Assembly (NCBI RefSeq): GCF_012999535.1
Contig: NZ_JABBWV010000014.1
Span: 62,001-126,000 of the forward strand
Direction of reading: 5' to 3'
Source: Microbispora sp. H11081
Lineage (GTDB): Bacteria; Actinomycetota; Actinomycetes; Streptosporangiales; Streptosporangiaceae
DNA: 64,000 nt
A program made the translations under genes and the position numbers. Under the pieces are notes generated by a model. That model had not been told where the DNA came from and did not search any database. It was given only the letters and a program-made list of their open reading frames with translations. Within the stretch, counting starts at the first letter, position 1; each line of letters begins with the position of its first letter. This document shows positions 41,342 to 50,601 of this stretch, piece after piece.

Positions 41342-44300
41342 TCAGGAGACGTCCACCGTCTGGGTGGTGACGCTCGTGCGGTTGTCGGATCCGGTCACGG
41401 TCAACGTGATCCGGTAGGTGCCCGGCTGGGCGAAGGTGTGCGACGCGGTCTGTCCCGTCTCCACCACACCATCGCCGTAGCTCCATGTGTAGGTGGAGAT
41501 GGGCGCGGAGCCGGCGGTCGACGCCGAGGCGTCCACCGTGCAGGTCAGCCCGGTGCAGTTGGGCGTGAACGCAGCGGTCGGCGCCGCGGCCGTGCTGGTC
41601 GCGACCAGGTCGTCCACCGTGGCGACGACCGGCGCGTTCGTCGCCGTCCCGGACAGGAACGCCCCGAACCCGACGCCGCCCGCCGTCTGCAGCGCGGCCG
41701 TCGAGTCGGTCGCGGTCACCTGCCAGGAGCCGGGTTCGGCGTCCGTCGCCCGCCAGACCTTCGCCTGGACGGTCGTCGGAGACGTCCCGGACACCTGAAC
41801 CCGGACCTTCAGCACGGTTCCGGCGCTGTAGGTGAGACCGGCCACCGTCTGCTCGGAGCCGAGGATCGTCTCCGCGTTGGCCGAGTCGGTGCGGCTGACG
41901 GACAGACCGACCCCGTTGGACGACAGCAGCCGCACCCGGGCCCGGTAGTCGCCCTGACCGCTCACCCCGCGCCCGACGGCCCAGATGTAGATGCCGTTGC
42001 CGGTTCCCGGCTTGTCGGTGGTGAAGGAGAACGTGGTGTCCGTCATCGTGCTGGACACGCCGTTCAGGTACGCCCGCCGGTTCGCGCTGGTCGAGGGCAG
42101 CGTGATCTTCGCCGCGTTGCCGTCCACCGCGAACGAGGAGGCCGCGCCGGAGAGCGAGTACGACCCGCCGGTGTCGGCCGAGCCGAGCCCGCCGGAGACC
42201 CCGCGCCCGAAGGCGTCCGACGCCAGCGTGGCGGGCGGGTTGGCCGGCGCCTGCGCGGTGACCACGTCGGCGCGTATGCCCGTCGCGTTCGCGTCGTCGG
42301 TGACCGTCAGCGTGACCGGGTAGTCGCCCGCGGCCGGGTAGGTGTGCGTCGGCGTCTTCCCGGTGCCCGTGGTGCCGTCGCCGAAGTCCCAGGCGTACGA
42401 GACGACCGAACCGTCGCTGTCGGCGGACGCCCCGGCGTCGAACGAGCACTCGAGCGCGGGACAGTTCACCGTGTAGGACGCGGTGGGCGGCTGGTTCGGC
42501 GGCCCGTTGCCCGAGCCCTTCTGCCAGTGCGTGGCGACCTGCGTCTCGGTGAGCACGGAGTTGTAGACGGCCACCTCGTCGATCTGGCCGTTGAGGTAGT
42601 TGCTGGTCGGCTGGTTCGGCCAGGAGCTGAGGCTGTCCCCGCCGACCCTCCAGTAACCGGTGAAGCTCTCGGCGCCCGTCTGCGGGTTGGTGCCGACGAG
42701 CGCGCCGTCCACGTACAGCTTCATGCCGTCGGGGCCCTGGGTCGCCACCATGTGGTGCCACTGGCCGTTGTTGTAGGAGCCGGTCGTGGTGATCGTGTTG
42801 ATGCTGCCCGTGTACGTGCCGAAGACGAGCTTGCCGTCGTTCCGCATGTAGACGTGGCGGTCATAGTTGGAGCTGTTGCCGGTGGCGGACGCGCCCAGCC
42901 CGATCAGCTTGCCGCCGCGGTTCGTGGTCGTGTTGAACCACAGCTCCTCGGAGTAGGTCGTCGGGTTGGCGAACGTCGTCGACGAGGCGATCCCGCCGTT
43001 GTTGACCGACACCGCCTTGTCCGTCGTGCCGACGAGCGCGCCGGTCTGGCCGTAGCTCACGCCGCTCGCGGTGTAGTTGCCCGTGACGCCGCTCTTGCCC
43101 GAGTCGGCGGCCGCCGGGCCGCTCGTCTCGTTCAGCCGCCAGTAGAGCACCGGCTCGTCGTTGTAGACGGCCTTGCCGTACGGGTCGGCGGGGGCGGGCG
43201 GGATGGGGCTGGTCCTGCCGCTGGCCACGTAGTGGTCGATGACCTTGTCCTGCGGCAGGGCCGAGGGATAGATCGCCACCTCGTCGATGTCGCCGTTGAG
43301 GTAGGCGCTCGTCGGCTGGTTCGGCCAGCCGCTCAGGTTATCGCCGCCGATGCGCCAGTAGCCGGTGTACTGCTGGGCGCTGGTGGTCGCGGCGGACTGG
43401 GCGACGCGGCGGCCGTCGACGTAGAGGGTCATGCCGGCGGTCTCGCTGAGGCTGGCCGCGATGTGGTGCCAGTTGCCGTCGTTGAAGCCGGGCCCTGAGT
43501 TGACCGTGCGTACGGCGCCGGGGTAGACGCCGAAGAAGATCCGCCCGGCGTTGTCCATGTAGACGTGCCGGTCGTAGCTGCTGCTGTTGCCGGTGGCCGC
43601 GTTGCCGTAGCCGATGATCTTGCCGCCTCTGTTGCTGGTCGTCTTGACCCAGGTCTCGACGGTGAAGCTCGGCGTCGCGGGCGTCTGCGACTGGGTCACC
43701 CCGAAGCCGCTCGTCGTGCCGTCGAAGTGGGAGGCCGTGTCCGTGTCGCCGTTGACGGCCCCGGCCGTGCCGTACGTCACCCCGCTCTTCTGGCTGACGT
43801 CGTTGAACGCCGCGTAGTCGTACGCGGTGGCGCCGCTGGGCTCACCGAGCCGCCAGTAGCTCGCCGGGTTGTCGGCGAGCACGGCGTCGGGGTAGGCGCT
43901 GGACCCGCCCGAGCCCGCGATGGTGACGGGCGCCGAGGTGCTGCTGCCGACCGCGTTGCCCTGCGGGTCCCTCGCCCGGATCCGGTAGGTGTGCGTGGAG
44001 CCCGGTTCGAGGCCGGTGTCGTTGAAGCCCAGCGCGGGCAGCGTCCAGAAGTTCGACTTGGCGGTGACGGTCGCGATCGGCGTGCTGCTGCCGTCCCGCA
44101 GGATCTCGTAGTTCAGCTTCTCGTGGTCCTGGTCCCAGGTCGCCTTCCAGCTCACCCTGGCCGTGCCCTCGCGGAAGGAGACAACGGTCGGGGTCAGGTC
44201 GGGGCCGGGGATCGGCGCGGCCTTCTTCGGCGCGAGCGACTTGATCGCGAACCGGGTGAGACCCTGCTGCGGGTTGCCGTTGACGTTGGTGAACTCGCCG

Positions 44301-45544
44301 CCCATCGACAGGTACTGCGAGTTGCCGGTGAGCGACCAGCCGCCCTGGTACATGCCGGTGTAGCTGCCGGCGTTGATCGAGGGGAACCAGTGCAGCAGGC
44401 CAGGCACGGGCTGACCGCTGTAGTTGCTGTTCGAGCCCGGCGGGGCCTTGTCGGTGCCGACCGGGTACGTCGTCTCGGCCAGCGCCCGGTGCCACGTCGT
44501 CGGGTTGGTCTCGGGGAACGCGCCGAGGGAACTGCAGTCGTGCGCGTGCCCGACGCTGTAGAGCACCTGACCCGTCACGAAGATGCCGTACGTCGCGCCG
44601 TAGCAGTTGTCGAGCCAGATGAGGTCGCCGGTGGTGGGGTCGGCCGCCCACCGTCCGTCGAACCAGTGCCCGCCCTCACCGTCGTTGGCGCCGTACACCA
44701 CGGTGCCGTCGGTGACGAGGTCGTCCACGTAGGAGAACCTGTTGCTGTCGAGGGCGGTGGGCGTGGGGCGGCTGCTCCACGGCAGCGAGGCGCCGGTGAT
44801 CGGGTCGACGGCGGTGACGCCGACGCGCGCCTCCCCGTTGAAGTTCTGGAACTTGCCGCCCACGATCACCCGGCTCTGGTCCGGGGCCACCAGCAGGGCG
44901 CGGATCTCGTCGTCCGGTTCGATCGCCCAGTCCTGCAGGGCGCCGTTGCTCCGAGCGAAGGCCGCGGCGCGGTTACGCGAGCGGTTGTTGGCGTTGAAGA
45001 AGTTGCCGCCTGCGTAGACGGTGGTGTCGGAGACCGAGATGGCCCACACGGTGCTGGAGATCGACGCGTTGAAGGCGGTGTCGACCGCCCCGGTGGCGGT
45101 GTTGAAGGCGACGATGCGGTTGCGTGCCACCCCGTCGACGGTGGTGAACTCGCCGCCGACGTAGATCCGCGAGCCGTCCGGGGAGACGGCGATCGCGCGG
45201 GCCTGCGCGTTCAGGGTGTGGTTGAACGGCAGCAGGTTCCCCGTCGTGATGTCGTACGCGAGGATGTTGGCGCGGTTGACCTCCTGAGGGTCGCCGGGAC
45301 TCGTGCCGGGCGGCCTGGCCTTGGAGAAGCTGCCAACGGCGTAGACCGTGTTGCCGACCGTGGCCTGTTTCCACACGACGCCGTTGATCTGCCACGTGGG
45401 CAGCGCGTCGGCCGTCACGGTCTCGGGTACGCCGGGTTCGGGGTCGATGTCGGCCGCGGCGACCCCGCCTTGGGCGAGACCGAATCCGGCGACGATGAGG
45501 AGTGCGAGCGCAGAGCGCTTTAACAGGGGTAATTTGGAACGCAC
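41342..45544 (-). CDS. Giant secreted LamG/PKD multidomain surface protein
   Basis: A 1400-residue exported protein. Signal peptide at about 1-31. Residues 35-450 form a beta-propeller-like region with repeated units such as IYVGGEFTTVDGVARNRIVAF and VIVGGKFQNFNGEARVGV. A fibronectin III-like domain follows (about 455-545), then two LamG/concanavalin-like domains (about 550-775 and 790-1010), which are clearly duplicated: both contain SYDRHVYM or NYDRHVYM and GYWR(I/V)GGD..WPNQPTS. Then PKD domain 1 (about 1016-1100, SYAWDFGDGTTGTG), a third jelly-roll-like domain (about 1106-1310) and PKD domain 2 (1320-1400). No sortase motif or C-terminal anchor. It is the largest gene of the exopolysaccharide locus and probably binds glycans; no catalytic residues are obvious. 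Confidence 0.9.
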   Translation of the reverse strand: MRSKLPLLKRSALALLIVAGFGLAQGGVAAADIDPEPGVPETVTADALPTWQINGVVWKQATVGNTVYAVGSFSKARPPGTSPGDPQEVNRANILAYDITTGNLLPFNHTLNAQARAIAVSPDGSRIYVGGEFTTVDGVARNRIVAFNTATGAVDTAFNASISSTVWAISVSDTTVYAGGNFFNANNRSRNRAAAFARSNGALQDWAIEPDDEIRALLVAPDQSRVIVGGKFQNFNGEARVGVTAVDPITGASLPWSSRPTPTALDSNRFSYVDDLVTDGTVVYGANDGEGGHWFDGRWAADPTTGDLIWLDNCYGATYGIFVTGQVLYSVGHAHDCSSLGAFPETNPTTWHRALAETTYPVGTDKAPPGSNSNYSGQPVPGLLHWFPSINAGSYTGMYQGGWSLTGNSQYLSMGGEFTNVNGNPQQGLTRFAIKSLAPKKAAPIPGPDLTPTVVSFREGTARVSWKATWDQDHEKLNYEILRDGSSTPIATVTAKSNFWTLPALGFNDTGLEPGSTHTYRIRARDPQGNAVGSSTSAPVTIAGSGGSSAYPDAVLADNPASYWRLGEPSGATAYDYAAFNDVSQKSGVTYGTAGAVNGDTDTASHFDGTTSGFGVTQSQTPATPSFTVETWVKTTSNRGGKIIGYGNAATGNSSSYDRHVYMDNAGRIFFGVYPGAVRTVNSGPGFNDGNWHHIAASLSETAGMTLYVDGRRVAQSAATTSAQQYTGYWRIGGDNLSGWPNQPTSAYLNGDIDEVAIYPSALPQDKVIDHYVASGRTSPIPPAPADPYGKAVYNDEPVLYWRLNETSGPAAADSGKSGVTGNYTASGVSYGQTGALVGTTDKAVSVNNGGIASSTTFANPTTYSEELWFNTTTNRGGKLIGLGASATGNSSNYDRHVYMRNDGKLVFGTYTGSINTITTTGSYNNGQWHHMVATQGPDGMKLYVDGALVGTNPQTGAESFTGYWRVGGDSLSSWPNQPTSNYLNGQIDEVAVYNSVLTETQVATHWQKGSGNGPPNQPPTASYTVNCPALECSFDAGASADSDGSVVSYAWDFGDGTTGTGKTPTHTYPAAGDYPVTLTVTDDANATGIRADVVTAQAPANPPATLASDAFGRGVSGGLGSADTGGSYSLSGAASSFAVDGNAAKITLPSTSANRRAYLNGVSSTMTDTTFSFTTDKPGTGNGIYIWAVGRGVSGQGDYRARVRLLSSNGVGLSVSRTDSANAETILGSEQTVAGLTYSAGTVLKVRVQVSGTSPTTVQAKVWRATDAEPGSWQVTATDSTAALQTAGGVGFGAFLSGTATNAPVVATVDDLVATSTAAAPTAAFTPNCTGLTCTVDASASTAGSAPISTYTWSYGDGVVETGQTASHTFAQPGTYRITLTVTGSDNRTSVTTQTVDVS

Positions 45545-45590
45545 TTGTACCTACTTCGTCCCGTGCGCCCTTATGGGCTGCGTTACGAAA

Positions 45591-45612
45591 TAGATCGTAA
45601 TGGAACGATCTA
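45591..45612. promoter_or_regulatory. Inverted repeat upstream of the giant LamG/PKD gene
   Basis: TAGATCGT - AATGGA - ACGATCTA is a perfect 8-bp inverted repeat with a 6-base spacer, 47-68 bases upstream of the GTG start. It includes the 10-mer TGGAACGATC (45601-45610), also present before the subtilase gene and in the glycosylphosphotransferase/LCP gap. Probably an operator; the regulator is unknown. Confidence 0.45.
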
Positions 45613-45665
45613 ATGACGACCGTCGATTTATTACCCGATTGATTCCAATGCGATCACACTTAGGT

Positions 45666-47318
45666 CTAGTAAGGGGCACCGGCCACATTGCGCGCGCCCG
45701 CCTGCGCGCCGAGCCAGCCCGCGACGTCCGAGGGCAGTGCCGCACCAGCAGAAAGACCGGATTGGGCGTTTTCTGCCGGAATCTCCCGACCGTTACGTTC
45801 TATTTGCGCCTGAATTCCGGTCAGGCTCGTATAGGTACCGCCACCCCGCGACCGATCAACCCACTTGATGAGCGACTCGCGCTTCTCTCCCATGCGGATA
45901 TAGACGTTGTAGTCCAGCGTGGCCATCTGCGCGGCCGTGCGCCTGCCGGTCAGGTCCTGCACCGAGATCTGCGGCCCGGCACCGCCCCCCTGGAGCACGT
46001 TGTTGCGCACCTCGACCCCGGAGACGTTCCACGGCATGTTCTGGTCGGCCTGCTCCCGCGCGCCGTCGATGATGTTGATCTGTGACTCGCCGTTGCGCAG
46101 CGCCGTGTTGTTCCACAGGCGGACGTCGCTCGACTCGTTGACGTACAACCCGTTCCTGCCGTTGTCGGCCGCGAAGTTCCCCACGAGGAGCGCGCGCGCC
46201 GAGATCTCGTAGTCGATGCCGTGCCCCGTGTTCTCCCAGGCGAGGTTGCGGGCGATCACGGCGTCGGACACCGACTCGTCGAGCCACAGACCCGGCCCGC
46301 GGTTGCGCTGGGAACGGTTGCCGATCACCTGGATCGCCGACGACGTCGTGATCTTCATGCCGCCGGAGACGGGCGCCTGCTCGAAGCGTTCCCAGTTGTT
46401 GCCCTCCATCAGGTTGCCGGTCACGACCGCCCCCTGGGTGCGGTGCCCGTGCAGCCCGAGCTGGCCGTTGCGCACGAAGGCGTTGTGCCGCACCGTGATC
46501 CGTGCGCCCTTGATGCTGAGCCCGGCGAGCGCCGTGTCGGCGAAGACGTCGTTCTCGAACCGCAGGTCGTCGGCGAACCCCTTCACCGCGGCGACCCGCT
46601 TGATCGGCGTCGCGTACCGGCGGAAGCCGATGCCGAGGACCGCCGAGCCGTGCGCCGTGTTGAGGTAGAGCGCCTCCGTCAGCGTCGTCGCCCGCACGTC
46701 GTGCCCGGCGGGATCGGAGCCGAGATAGAGCGTGCCGCGGTTGTAGTCGACCGCGAACGTGCCCGGCACCACCTGGTCCCTGCCCGCCACCTGCCGCTGC
46801 TGCCGCCCGTCCACGAAGACCTGGTCGGGCCAGTTCGCCACCGGGTTGTCCGCGCCCACCATGTGCCAGGCGGGGCCGCCGCCCGCCGTCGGGTCGGTGT
46901 TGTCGAATCGGACGGTCCAGCCGTCCCTGCGCCAGATCGACCCGTCCCTGACCCAGCCGGTCACGGATTCCGTGCCGTCGAACCACACGGCCTCGCGGGG
47001 GTACGCCTGAATGGTGAGGCGCTTGCCGTACACCTCGACCGACTCGTGGTAGACGCCGCCGCGCAGCACGATGGTCGCGCCGGCGGGGGCCGCCTTCACG
47101 GCGCGGCCCACGGTGCGCCAGGGCGTCGTGCCGCTGCCGTTCGCGGCGTCGTCTCCCTGGGGGGAGACGAAGAAGGCCCCGGCGGGCACGGGGTAGGCCG
47201 CCGTGCCGATGGGCAGCGGGCCCGCCGTACGCCAGCCCTCCACCGCCGCTGCCGCCGGCAGCGTGGCCACGGCCCCGGCCGCGGTGACGAGCGATACCAC
47301 TACGGCGACGACTCTCAT
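45666..47318 (-). CDS. Secreted right-handed parallel beta-helix protein
   Basis: A 550-residue exported protein. ATG at 47318 has GGGGAGGGG 7 bases upstream and is followed by a signal peptide (1-26, ending AAAAV). Residues 45-110 include FFVSPQGDDAANGSGTTPWRT, the usual start of pectate-lyase-like parallel beta-helix proteins. Repeating short turns continue to about 470 (for example ITVRHNAFVRNGQLGLHG and ALLVGNFAADNGRNGLYV). Such proteins are polysaccharide lyases, hydrolases or glycan-binding proteins. Given the polymer locus, trimming or binding of the exopolysaccharide is a reasonable inference; catalytic residues cannot be assigned. Confidence 0.88.
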   Translation of the reverse strand: MRVVAVVVSLVTAAGAVATLPAAAAVEGWRTAGPLPIGTAAYPVPAGAFFVSPQGDDAANGSGTTPWRTVGRAVKAAPAGATIVLRGGVYHESVEVYGKRLTIQAYPREAVWFDGTESVTGWVRDGSIWRRDGWTVRFDNTDPTAGGGPAWHMVGADNPVANWPDQVFVDGRQQRQVAGRDQVVPGTFAVDYNRGTLYLGSDPAGHDVRATTLTEALYLNTAHGSAVLGIGFRRYATPIKRVAAVKGFADDLRFENDVFADTALAGLSIKGARITVRHNAFVRNGQLGLHGHRTQGAVVTGNLMEGNNWERFEQAPVSGGMKITTSSAIQVIGNRSQRNRGPGLWLDESVSDAVIARNLAWENTGHGIDYEISARALLVGNFAADNGRNGLYVNESSDVRLWNNTALRNGESQINIIDGAREQADQNMPWNVSGVEVRNNVLQGGGAGPQISVQDLTGRRTAAQMATLDYNVYIRMGEKRESLIKWVDRSRGGGTYTSLTGIQAQIERNGREIPAENAQSGLSAGAALPSDVAGWLGAQAGARNVAGAPY

Positions 47319-47388
47319 GCGGCGCCCCTCCCCTCGTGGTTCACCAAACACCAACTCCACTACCGCGGCAAGGAAAACGACAAGACCG

Positions 47389-48657
47389 CTATGGCGCCTT
47401 GGCCCGCTCCGTCGCGGCCGGCGCCCGGCGGGCCCGGTAGCCGGAGTGGTCCATCATGATCACGGTCCAGGCGATGACCATGAACAACCACACCGACGCG
47501 ACGTTCGCGGGGGCGGCGGACATCTCCGCCGTCAGTCCGTCCACCGCGAAGAACAGCACCAGGCCGACCAGCAGCGCCGCGTCGGCGCGCCGCGCCGGCA
47601 ACCTGCTCAGCCCGACGTTGACGGTGGCGAGGACGATCAGCAGCGTGCAGAACAGGGTCACCCCGACCGCGCCGCCCTCGACGAGGGCGTTGACGAACGC
47701 GTTGTGGCCGCCGCCGAGGCCGATCTCGTCGAGGAAGAGGCCGCGCGCGGCCGACAGCCCGTTTCCGAAGATCGGCTGGTCCGCGAAGGCGTCCAGCGCG
47801 AGCGTCCACAGGTCGGTGCGCGAGTTCAGCGTCTCCAGTTGCTCGACGCTCTCTCCTCGGGTGGCGAAGGAGAGCAGGCTGTCGGTGAACAGCAGCCCGA
47901 CCACGATCGCGGACGGCACCCCGATCATCAGCAGTTCCGCGCGGCCCCTCGCGCCCCTGGCGATCACCACCAGCGCGAGGACCCCCGCCGCGCAGGCGCC
48001 CGCCGCGCCCCGCGTTCCCGTCGCGATCAGCGCCGCCGCCAGGACGAGGATCGTCACCAGGTACGCCGAGAGCGGCCAGCGGCGCGGCAGCCCGCCCGGC
48101 AGCGCGAAGGCCACGGTCAGCAGCAACGCGATGCCGAGGAAGATGCCGGCCGAGACGGGATGGACGTACAGCCAGTTGAACCGGTCGACGGTCAACGGGG
48201 TGCGCTGGAGCGGCATGGCCAGCCCGAACCCCACCGAGCACAGAACGAGGACGACGAAGGCATGCGCGAGCCGGTACAGGTCGTCGCGCTCGGCCCGCGT
48301 GGCAACGACGTGGCAGACCGCCGCGGTGATCATCATCTGTACGCCCCGGACCAGGGCGAACTGGGCGAACGGCGACCACAGCGCCGACAACAGGGAGTAG
48401 CTCGCGAAGGCCCAGCCCAGCAGCAACGGCGCGGGCGCCCGTCTGCGCGGCGGTCTGATGCCGAACCGCCGGTAGAGGTAGAGGGCGACCACCCCGTAGA
48501 GACCGATCTCCAGCAGGATGACCGCGTCCACGCCGCCCGAGATGGCCTGGTTCCCGCTGCGGGAGCGGAGTTTGTACTCGCTGGCCAGAATGAGCGTGAG
48601 GGGGAGCACCACGGGCCACCACTCCGACCGGAGCCGGCGGCGGCGCGCCTTCGACAT
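47389..48657 (-). CDS. O-antigen ligase/polymerase-like membrane protein
   Basis: A 422-residue integral membrane protein with about 11-12 helices. ATG at 48657 has GAGGAG 6 bases upstream. The large extracytoplasmic loop near the C-terminus contains SRTDLWTLALDAFADQPIFGNG and GGGHNAFVNALVEGG, the R...G-x-G...H-N pattern of the Wzy_C/WaaL superfamily. In a Wzx/Wzy-type locus it would polymerise undecaprenyl-linked repeat units or ligate the chain outside the membrane. It accompanies a Wzx-like flippase and a Wzz-like protein here, so the polymerase role is favoured. Confidence 0.88.
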   Translation of the reverse strand: MSKARRRRLRSEWWPVVLPLTLILASEYKLRSRSGNQAISGGVDAVILLEIGLYGVVALYLYRRFGIRPPRRRAPAPLLLGWAFASYSLLSALWSPFAQFALVRGVQMMITAAVCHVVATRAERDDLYRLAHAFVVLVLCSVGFGLAMPLQRTPLTVDRFNWLYVHPVSAGIFLGIALLLTVAFALPGGLPRRWPLSAYLVTILVLAAALIATGTRGAAGACAAGVLALVVIARGARGRAELLMIGVPSAIVVGLLFTDSLLSFATRGESVEQLETLNSRTDLWTLALDAFADQPIFGNGLSAARGLFLDEIGLGGGHNAFVNALVEGGAVGVTLFCTLLIVLATVNVGLSRLPARRADAALLVGLVLFFAVDGLTAEMSAAPANVASVWLFMVIAWTVIMMDHSGYRARRAPAATERAKAP

Positions 48658-48741
48658 TCGCTCTCCTCGTACTGGACACGAGCGCACTGGCCTCGACCAG
48701 AATACTTGTGAACACCGTACCGAACGAGGGAATCGCGACAT

Positions 48742-49647
48742 ATGGGTGCACGGGAGATGTTACCGGAATCCGTTCTCGATATAGGACGTAAAGCATTCCG
48801 GGCGTACGGAATGGCGACGGCGCGAACACGACCCGACCCCGACTTCCTGCTCATCGGCGCCAAACGCGGCGGTTCGACCTCGCTGTACTACGCGCTACTC
48901 GAGCACCCGCGAGTCATCCCTCTCTTCCCGTCGGCGGACCTGCTGCCGAAAGCCAACCATACGAAGGGCATTCACTTCTTCGACAGCAATTACGACAAGG
49001 GCCTGCGCTGGTACCGGTCCCACCTCCCGAGCAGAGCCGCCCGTACGCGCGCGGCCCGGCGCGCCGGCGGTCCGGTGATCACGGGCGAGGGGTCTCCCTA
49101 CTACCTCCATCACCCCCTGGCCGCCCGGCGCGCCCACCAGGACGTCCCCGGCGCGCGCATCCTGCTGATCCTGCGCGACCCGGTCGAGCGCACGTTCTCG
49201 CACTACCGCGAGCGGGTCAGGGCCGGCGCCGAGTCGCTCTCCTTCGAGGAGGCGCTGGAGGCCGAGGCCGAGCGGACCGGAGGCGAGGAGCAGCGGATCA
49301 TCGCGGATCCCTCGTATCGCAGCTACGCCCACGAACAGCAGTCGTACGTCGCGCAGAGCGAGTACGCCGGGGCGTTGCGCCGCTGGCTCGATCTGTATCC
49401 CGCGGACCGCGTCCACGTGGTCACGAGCGAGGAGTTCTACCGGGACCAGCAGCGTGTCTGCGACGAGATCGCGGCGTTCCTCGGCCTGCCCTCCGCGCCG
49501 CTGCCCGGCGCCGGGAAAGTGTGGAACCCGGCGCCGAAGGCCGAACTGGCGCCCGCGGTGAGGAAGAGGCTCACCGACCACTTCGCCCCGCACAACGAGG
49601 CCCTCGAGAAGCTGCTCGGCCGGAGTTTCCCCGACTGGGCCGCCTGA
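48742..49647 (+). CDS. PAPS-dependent sulfotransferase
   Basis: A 301-residue cytoplasmic sulfotransferase. The 5'-phosphosulfate loop is GAKRGGSTSLYY (39-50, a variant of the usual PKSGTT) and the 3'-phosphate site is LRDPVERTFSHY (144-155). The likely catalytic base is in the HFF segment near residue 78. It lies among glycosyltransferase and polymerase genes, so it probably sulfates a sugar of the repeat unit or its lipid carrier; protein or small-molecule sulfation is not excluded. The first 60 codons are relatively A/T-rich. It converges on the phosphotransferase gene after 18 bases. Confidence 0.9.
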   Translation: MGAREMLPESVLDIGRKAFRAYGMATARTRPDPDFLLIGAKRGGSTSLYYALLEHPRVIPLFPSADLLPKANHTKGIHFFDSNYDKGLRWYRSHLPSRAARTRAARRAGGPVITGEGSPYYLHHPLAARRAHQDVPGARILLILRDPVERTFSHYRERVRAGAESLSFEEALEAEAERTGGEEQRIIADPSYRSYAHEQQSYVAQSEYAGALRRWLDLYPADRVHVVTSEEFYRDQQRVCDEIAAFLGLPSAPLPGAGKVWNPAPKAELAPAVRKRLTDHFAPHNEALEKLLGRSFPDWAA

Positions 49648-49665
49648 GGCCGTGGCGAGGGCTCC

Positions 49666-50601
49666 CTAATCCCGCGCGGCTCCCAGCAGCTTCAGCGCGG
49701 ACAGCAGCCGCCGGGTCAGCTCATGGTCGTCCTGTCCCCGGCGGCTGACCCGATCGTGCCAGTATCCCGCGGCCTCGGTGTAGGAGTCCCCCGGACGCGA
49801 AGGCGGGCCGCCGCCGTACACGGCGATCCGGGTGGCGAGGAAGTACACCTCGTCGGCGTGCGGCGGGCCGTACCCGGCGTCCTCCCAGTCGATGAGCCAG
49901 GGCACCCGCCCCCGGGTGAGCCGGAGATTCCACGGCGTGAGGTCCCCGTGCATCGGCGCCCAGTGCGAGGGGACGTCGTCCGGCCGCGTCAGGCCCCTGC
50001 CCAGAGCCTCGCTGATCCCGCTCGCCAGGCCCGAGACCGCGACGCCGGGCACGGGCCGGGCGGGCACCGGTTCCATGGGTGACAGCAGCAGCCACCAGAG
50101 CGAGCCGGCCGATCCCGTCCCCAGCACGCGGGGGACGCGGAAGCCGAGCCCGGTGTCCCCGCCCGGCTCACCGGCCGGACCCGTGGTGAACGCCGCCAGT
50201 GCCGCCGACTCCCTGGTCAGCTCCGCCGGTGACTCGCGCACCTTGAGGAAGCCCAGGGGCCGCCCCCCGCGCAAGAGCAGCAGCGCGGCGCCGCCGGCCC
50301 GCGACGCCTGGGGACGCAGATAACCCGCCATCCCGTCGAAGGGACCCGTGAGCGCCGTGACCTGGGCCGAGACCTGCGACCAGCTCTCCTCGTCGAGCGG
50401 CGGCCGCCAGGTCGTGCGCCTGCCGGGAAGCACCCACGGGCCGAGCGCCCCGACCGCCACGTGCAGCGCCCGTTGCATCGCGAGCGGCACCGGCTTCGAC
50501 AGCGTCACGAGCGACAGCCCTGCCCGGGCGGAGCGGCGGTCACCGGTGGGGATCAGGATGTTGCCGCGGCCGGGGGGAAACGCCAGGTGCCGTCCGTTCA
50601 C
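49666..50601 (-). CDS. Phosphotransferase-fold (APH/choline kinase-like) protein
   Basis: A 311-residue protein with the aminoglycoside phosphotransferase/choline kinase fold. GTG at 50601 overlaps the preceding stop codon (GTGA). FLKVRES gives the ATP-binding Lys120; the catalytic loop is MHGDLTPWN (H218, D220, N225) and the metal site WLIDWEDAG (D238). Within a polysaccharide locus a role in phosphorylating a sugar or lipid-linked intermediate is more likely than drug resistance, but the substrate is unknown. Confidence 0.82.
   Translation of the reverse strand: MNGRHLAFPPGRGNILIPTGDRRSARAGLSLVTLSKPVPLAMQRALHVAVGALGPWVLPGRRTTWRPPLDEESWSQVSAQVTALTGPFDGMAGYLRPQASRAGGAALLLLRGGRPLGFLKVRESPAELTRESAALAAFTTGPAGEPGGDTGLGFRVPRVLGTGSAGSLWWLLLSPMEPVPARPVPGVAVSGLASGISEALGRGLTRPDDVPSHWAPMHGDLTPWNLRLTRGRVPWLIDWEDAGYGPPHADEVYFLATRIAVYGGGPPSRPGDSYTEAAGYWHDRVSRRGQDDHELTRRLLSALKLLGAARD

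Noticed and set aside
43565-45523. 652-codon frame opposite the LamG/PKD gene
   Set aside because: Low-complexity Val/Arg/Gly antisense translation; the minus strand carries a signal peptide and clear domains.
49666-50601. Aminoglycoside resistance gene
   Set aside because: The APH fold and HGD motif are generic; the gene is embedded in a polysaccharide operon and nothing indicates a drug substrate.
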